Shown: positions 60,257 through 64,000 of the stretch, piece by piece
Layout: every line of letters begins with the position of its first letter
Numbering within the stretch: the stretch's first letter is position 1
Origin: Pseudomonas pisciculturae
GTDB taxonomy: Bacteria; Pseudomonadota; Gammaproteobacteria; Pseudomonadales; Pseudomonadaceae
Assembly: GCF_015461805.1 (NCBI RefSeq)
Contig: NZ_JACVZE010000011.1
Location: 62,001-126,000, forward strand
Direction: 5' to 3'
DNA: 64,000 bases
Position numbers and translations under genes: made by a program
The notes under the pieces: generated by a model
The model's database searches: none
Seen by the model: only the letters and a program-made list of their open reading frames with translations
Told to the model about the DNA's origin: nothing

Positions 60257-60272
60257 GTGCAATTCCTCGGCC

Positions 60273-62666
60273 TTAGAAGGCATAGGTCAAACGGGTGTAG
60301 TAGTACCCACCGGTAAAACCGAAGGGCGAATAGGTGCCGTAGCTGCTGACCATGGTGCTGCTGGGCACGCCTTGTTTCTTGGGGTAGATGTCGAACAGGT
60401 TCTTGGCGCCGATGGCGACGTTGAGGTCTTTGGTGAGGTTGTAGCCAAGGTCGAGGTCGGTGATCCACTTGGCGCTGTAGACCCGGTCGAGGCTGCGGTC
60501 GGCGGAGACGTTGACCTCTTTGTAGGAGCCGTAGCGGGTCAGGGCCAGGTTGAGATTGAAGCGATCAATGCTCCAGTCGCCTCCCAGGATCAGCTTGGTG
60601 CTGGGCTGCACGCCGGTAATCAGGTTGCGCGCCTGGCGATCCATCAGGTCGTAGGAGGTACCGAGGATCGTGGTGGATTCCTTGTAGTTGAGGATTTTGG
60701 TCTGGTTCCAGTTGAACGCAGCCGTCCACTTCAGCGAGCCGTACTGGCCGAGGTCCTGGCTGTAGTTGCTGACCAGGTCCAGGCCTTTGGTGCGGGTGTC
60801 GGCACCGTTGATAAAGTACTGGCCGCCGGAGGTGGACGTGATGCCGTTGTCTTGCAGCACTTGGGTGATTTCCGGGCCAAGCAACGTACCGGTGAGGGTG
60901 ATGCGGTCGCGCAGGTTGATCACGTAGGCGTCGGCAGTGAAGCTCAGGCGGTCGGTGGGCGTGAGGGTGAAACCGAGGCTGAAGTTGGTGGAGCGTTCGG
61001 GTTTGAGTTCCTGCGCGCCCAGGGCTTGGGCCGCCGCCGAACCGACCGGCAACACGCCGTAGTTGATCGACTGGTACACGCCGTTCACTACGCCATAGGT
61101 GGTGGACCGCGCACTGAACAGGCTGTTGGCCAGGGACGGAGCACGGAAGCCGTTGCTCACCGTGGCACGCACGGCGAATTGCGGCGTGAAGTCATAACGG
61201 GTGGTCAGCTTGCCGCTGCGGGTGGCGCCGACGCCCTGGTTGTAATGCTCGTAGCGAAAGGCGGTGCCGATGTACCAGTCCGGCACCGGGTTGAAACCCA
61301 CATCGACGTAACTGGCCAGGCTGTTGCGCGAGGCGCTGCTCTCTTCTTCCGGCGAGATACCGTTGGTGACCTGGGCGCCACTTGATGCGCAATTGCCCGG
61401 CGCCACGCAGTAGCCGCCGTTGGCGTAGGACTCATAATCGCCGGCCTGCACCTCGTAAGTGTCGCGCCGATGTTCGAAGCCGTAGCTCAAATCCAACGGT
61501 TTTTGCAGGCCGATATCGAAGCCGCGCTTGAAGTCGAGGTTGGTGGTCAGCTCGGTGGAAATCCACGTGCCGGAGGTGAAGTGATTCGGCGTGGCTTCGC
61601 CCAGGGACGGGTTCTGGTTATGGGTGGTGCCCTGCTCCGCGTCGTTGCGCCCGTAGGTGGTCGACAGGTCCCAGTCCCACTCGCCCACGGTGCCCTTGCC
61701 GCCGAATGCGGCCTGGAAGTCGTCCTCGTCGATAAACCAAGTGGGCGTGTAGCCGCCAGGGTAACCGTTGGGGCCGGTGGTGATGGTGTTGGTGATGGTC
61801 GGCAGGCGGAAGTTCTGGCCCTGCTCGGCCTTGCGGCGCGAATAGGTGGTGAAGGAATACAGGCTCAAACTGTCGTCGATGGGCAATTCGGCGTTGTAAC
61901 CCAGGGTCAGCAGGTTGGTCTTGGGCGTGCCGTAGCCGCCGTAGGTAGAGCGGCCGGCCTGCTCATAGGCTTGGGCGTAGGTGTAGCCGTTAGCGCTGGC
62001 CTTGTTGTCATCGTTTTGGCTGCGGGCGTCCAGGGCCAGCTGCACGATGCCGCCGTTGCCGATTTCAAAGCCCTTGTTGAGGCTTTGTTGCACGGTCTGT
62101 TTCTTGCCGTCGTAGCCCAGGCCCGCGTTGGTCACCGAGGTGCCGCTGGTGTCGGCCTTGAGGATTACGTTAATCACCCCGGCGATGGCATCGGAGCCAT
62201 ATTGGGCGGCTGCACCGTCTCTTAATACTTCAACATGGTCGATGGCGCTGATGGGGATCAGATCCAGGTCCGCCGGCGCGGCACCGGTGTTGATCCCGTT
62301 AATGTTGAGCGTGGCGCTGGTGTGGCGGCGCTTGCCATTGACCAACACCAGCACTTCGGCAGCGCTCAGGCCCCGCAGGTTGGGAGCGCGGGCAATGCCA
62401 CTGGCGTCCCAACCGGTTTTTTCCGGCAGGGTCAGCGACGGGATCACCGCGCTCAAGGCCTCCATCAAACCGGGCTTGCCGGTGCTCTGCAATTGCTTGG
62501 CGCTGACCACATCGATCGGCACCGGGCTGCTGGTGACCGTGCGCTGCTCGGCGCCACGGTTGCCAGTGACTACGACGGTGGAGAGGGTGCTGTCGTCCTG
62601 GGCCTGGGCGGTGTTGGCGAGGATTGCCAGGGCCAGTATGGCGGTGGGTTTTAACGTTTGTTTCAT
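60273..62666 (-). CDS. TonB-dependent receptor
   Basis: A 797-aa outer membrane receptor with signal peptide (ILANTAQAQ) and a TonB-box-like STVVVTGNRG. The plug contains PIDVVSAKQLQSTG, NLRGLSAAEVLVLVNGKRRHTSATLN and IDHVEVLRDGAAAQYGSDAIAGVINVIL. The NGKRRH pattern marks the receptor class for organic nutrients and sulfur or carbohydrate compounds rather than classical siderophores. The barrel ends YYYTRLTYAF. It is first gene of the operon with an amino-acid importer and oxidase. No Fur box is evident upstream, so iron control is unlikely. Confidence 0.9.
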   Translation of the reverse strand: MKQTLKPTAILALAILANTAQAQDDSTLSTVVVTGNRGAEQRTVTSSPVPIDVVSAKQLQSTGKPGLMEALSAVIPSLTLPEKTGWDASGIARAPNLRGLSAAEVLVLVNGKRRHTSATLNINGINTGAAPADLDLIPISAIDHVEVLRDGAAAQYGSDAIAGVINVILKADTSGTSVTNAGLGYDGKKQTVQQSLNKGFEIGNGGIVQLALDARSQNDDNKASANGYTYAQAYEQAGRSTYGGYGTPKTNLLTLGYNAELPIDDSLSLYSFTTYSRRKAEQGQNFRLPTITNTITTGPNGYPGGYTPTWFIDEDDFQAAFGGKGTVGEWDWDLSTTYGRNDAEQGTTHNQNPSLGEATPNHFTSGTWISTELTTNLDFKRGFDIGLQKPLDLSYGFEHRRDTYEVQAGDYESYANGGYCVAPGNCASSGAQVTNGISPEEESSASRNSLASYVDVGFNPVPDWYIGTAFRYEHYNQGVGATRSGKLTTRYDFTPQFAVRATVSNGFRAPSLANSLFSARSTTYGVVNGVYQSINYGVLPVGSAAAQALGAQELKPERSTNFSLGFTLTPTDRLSFTADAYVINLRDRITLTGTLLGPEITQVLQDNGITSTSGGQYFINGADTRTKGLDLVSNYSQDLGQYGSLKWTAAFNWNQTKILNYKESTTILGTSYDLMDRQARNLITGVQPSTKLILGGDWSIDRFNLNLALTRYGSYKEVNVSADRSLDRVYSAKWITDLDLGYNLTKDLNVAIGAKNLFDIYPKKQGVPSSTMVSSYGTYSPFGFTGGYYYTRLTYAF

Positions 62667-63024
62667 AGGCTTGCCTGTCGTTCCAGATCGCGGAGTCGGG
62701 CAGTCACGCGGTGGGGCGCGGTGCTCGGTTTTTTTGGGGGTGTTGCGGCGATTTGGGGCTAGGGCGAGTGCGGGGTGTGGATTGGCAACATACGTTGAAT
62801 TCCCTTCCAACGATTCTGCTGCGGGCATGATTGCCCGGTTATGGGAGCAGAATCTGAATCACGATGGGTACCATCCGTGGTGAGGGGTAGGCTGTTGCGA
62901 TCAAACATAACGGAATGGGTTTTGAAAATATAATGCTGTTTTGGTCTAAGCTAATATTCTTGGATTTCATTATTTTTTGATGGGGTTATTCATTTAAATA
63001 ATGTCTTCTTGAGGAGAATTGAGT
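62667..63024. other. Upstream region of the TonB-dependent receptor operon
   Basis: About 360 bases with no gene. The part 62890-63000 is strikingly AT-rich and probably carries the operon promoter. No Fur box or other named site was found. It runs up to the second copy of the composite repeat element. Confidence 0.5.
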
Positions 63025-63298
63025 ACATATCCGTTTTTGCGGTAATGGCTGATATTGGTTTCGCCCTTACGGCGAGTCACTTTGGAAAAGAGCCCCAAAG
63101 TAACCAAAGGGCTCTTGCCCCACCACTCGGCACCTCGCCTAGGCTCGGTGTGCCCTCACTCCGGCTTGAATCCGTGGGCCGCCGCCACGCGCCATCCATG
63201 GCGCGGGGCGGCTAACCCGGCGTCCTGCCGGGTTACCCACGGATTCAAGCCTGCGTTCGGCCAGCGTGGTTAACGGGGCGCCTAAGATCAAGATCAAA

Positions 63299-63334
<36 letters not shown>

Positions 63335-63370
63335 ATCAGACCACCATCTACCTGATGTATGAGGGCCAAA

Positions 63371-63474
63371 TGTGGGAGGGGGCTTGCCCCCGATGGCGGT
63401 GTGTCAGTCACAGATATTTCAACTGGCACTCCCTCATCGGGGGCAAGTCGAATCGTCGCACCGCCCCTCCCACA
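63371..63474. repeat. REP pair, variant with inserted segment
   Basis: A REP pair within copy 2 of the composite element. Its right arm contains gtcgaatcgtcgcaccgc, the same insert as at 36.1 and 50.6 kb. Copy 1 has the plain form. Confidence 0.88.
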
Positions 63475-63778
63475 TTTGAATGGTGAACGGCACACCCAAC
63501 CGGTCGGCTCTAAGGCCGCCGCGCTTTTGCTTTTGATCTGGGGTCGCCCCGTCAAACACGCTGGCCGAACGCAGGCTTTGGAGCGTGGGTAACCCGGCAG
63601 GACGCCGGGTTAGCCGCACTGGGCCATGGATGGCCCATTGCGGCGGCCCACGCTCCAAAGCCGGAGTGAGGGCACACCGAGCCTAGGCGAGGTGCCGAGT
63701 GTTGGGGCGAAGACCTTTTGGTTACTTTTGGGTCTTTCCAAAAGTGACCCGCTGTAAGAGCGGAACCATAAGCAGCCG

Positions 63779-64000
63779 TTACCTAAATAACGGATATGTA
63801 CACTCGCACACTCCACCCCCCGGCCGCAAAAGCTGCATCTGCTGCCGATAATCATCCGTCACCTGCCGCGCCTGACTCCCACTGGTAATCACCCTCGGTG
63901 TAATCAGCACAATCAATTCAGTGCGGTCCTTGGACTTGCTGGTATTCCCAAACAACCACCGCAACCCCGGAATCTTCCCAAGATAAGGCACCGCACTCAC
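63779..64000 (-). CDS. Type II secretion secretin GspD, C-terminal fragment
   Basis: The frame is open to the right edge, so the 5' part lies outside the window. The visible 73 residues contain SAVPYLGKIPGLRWLFG, then RTELIVLITPRVI, the closing beta-lip pattern of the secretin domain in GspD/XcpQ/HxcQ. A short polar tail follows. The final codons (about CECTYPLFR and stop) are encoded by the end of the composite repeat element, so the natural C-terminus has probably been replaced. Secretins form the outer membrane gate for folded proteins. Confidence 0.78.
   Translation of the reverse strand: MSAVPYLGKIPGLRWLFGNTSKSKDRTELIVLITPRVITSGSQARQVTDDYRQQMQLLRPGGGVCECTYPLFR

Noticed and set aside
62840..63000. 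Fur box in front of the TonB-dependent receptor operon
   Set aside because: No stretch matched the consensus in the AT-rich area beyond chance, so iron control is not claimed.

Overview
The window looks like a chromosomal segment of a Pseudomonas of the fluorescens group. It is GC-rich and densely coded. Its gaps carry the paired REP palindromes (tgtgggaggggcttgcc type) typical of that group, and its gene content is characteristic: OprD porin, PfeRSAE, ArnT, FetAB, a serralysin-type protease and large amine catabolism clusters. No rRNA, tRNA, prophage, transposase or CRISPR array was seen. All functions are read from sequence motifs and family knowledge; no database search was run.

Region 1 (1-13.5 kb): the tail of a TolC-type outer membrane efflux protein; a secreted TAP-like alpha/beta hydrolase whose nucleophile serine is alanine; a LysR regulator; an orphan, lower-GC serralysin-like metalloprotease; an SMP-30/strictosidine-synthase-like beta-propeller protein; an ATPase/FtsX-permease/AttH-lipocalin module; then an Ais-like histidine phosphatase and ArnT (lipid A aminoarabinose), with a 32-codon ORF coupled to arnT.

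Region 2 (13.2-31.2 kb): a small AT-rich island with an unknown 71-aa ORF and an orphan, degenerate sugar-type ABC ATPase; four small lipoproteins; a PPOX-like flavin protein; FetAB; a DUF1835 protein; a complete ferric-enterobactin locus (pfeR-pfeS-pfeA-pfeE) with Fur-box candidates; an e(P4)-type acid phosphatase; an OprD porin; a DUF1624-like membrane acyltransferase; and a DUF4198 periplasmic protein.

Region 3 (32.2-53.9 kb): an amine/opine-type catabolic block. Most of it is one long leftward operon: HAD dehalogenase, PuuB-like oxidase, family-5 (dipeptide/opine) ABC importer, a three-subunit HcnABC/opine-dehydrogenase-like enzyme, ArgE-like deacylase, GabD and TtuC-like dehydrogenase. 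Nearby lie GabT, a second HAD hydrolase, an Lrp/AsnC regulator, GhrA, another aldehyde dehydrogenase, a GNAT protein and a double-cupin protein. The simplest reading is import of an N-substituted amino acid or polyamine derivative, oxidation and deacylation to GABA or a similar omega-amino acid, then GabT and GabD to succinate.

Region 4 (54.1-62.7 kb): a second leftward cluster with a TonB-dependent receptor, polar amino acid ABC importer, LAAO-like flavin amine oxidase, RidA and, after a REP hairpin, an NtaA/SnaA-type flavin monooxygenase. This is an outer-membrane-to-cytoplasm uptake and oxidation module for an unidentified amino-acid-like compound.

Two copies of a composite inverted-repeat element (about 31.47-32.18 kb and 63.03-63.80 kb) contain a hexamer tandem repeat and a REP pair. 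They bracket regions 3 and 4. The second copy abuts a type II secretion secretin gene running off the right edge and supplies its last codons and stop.
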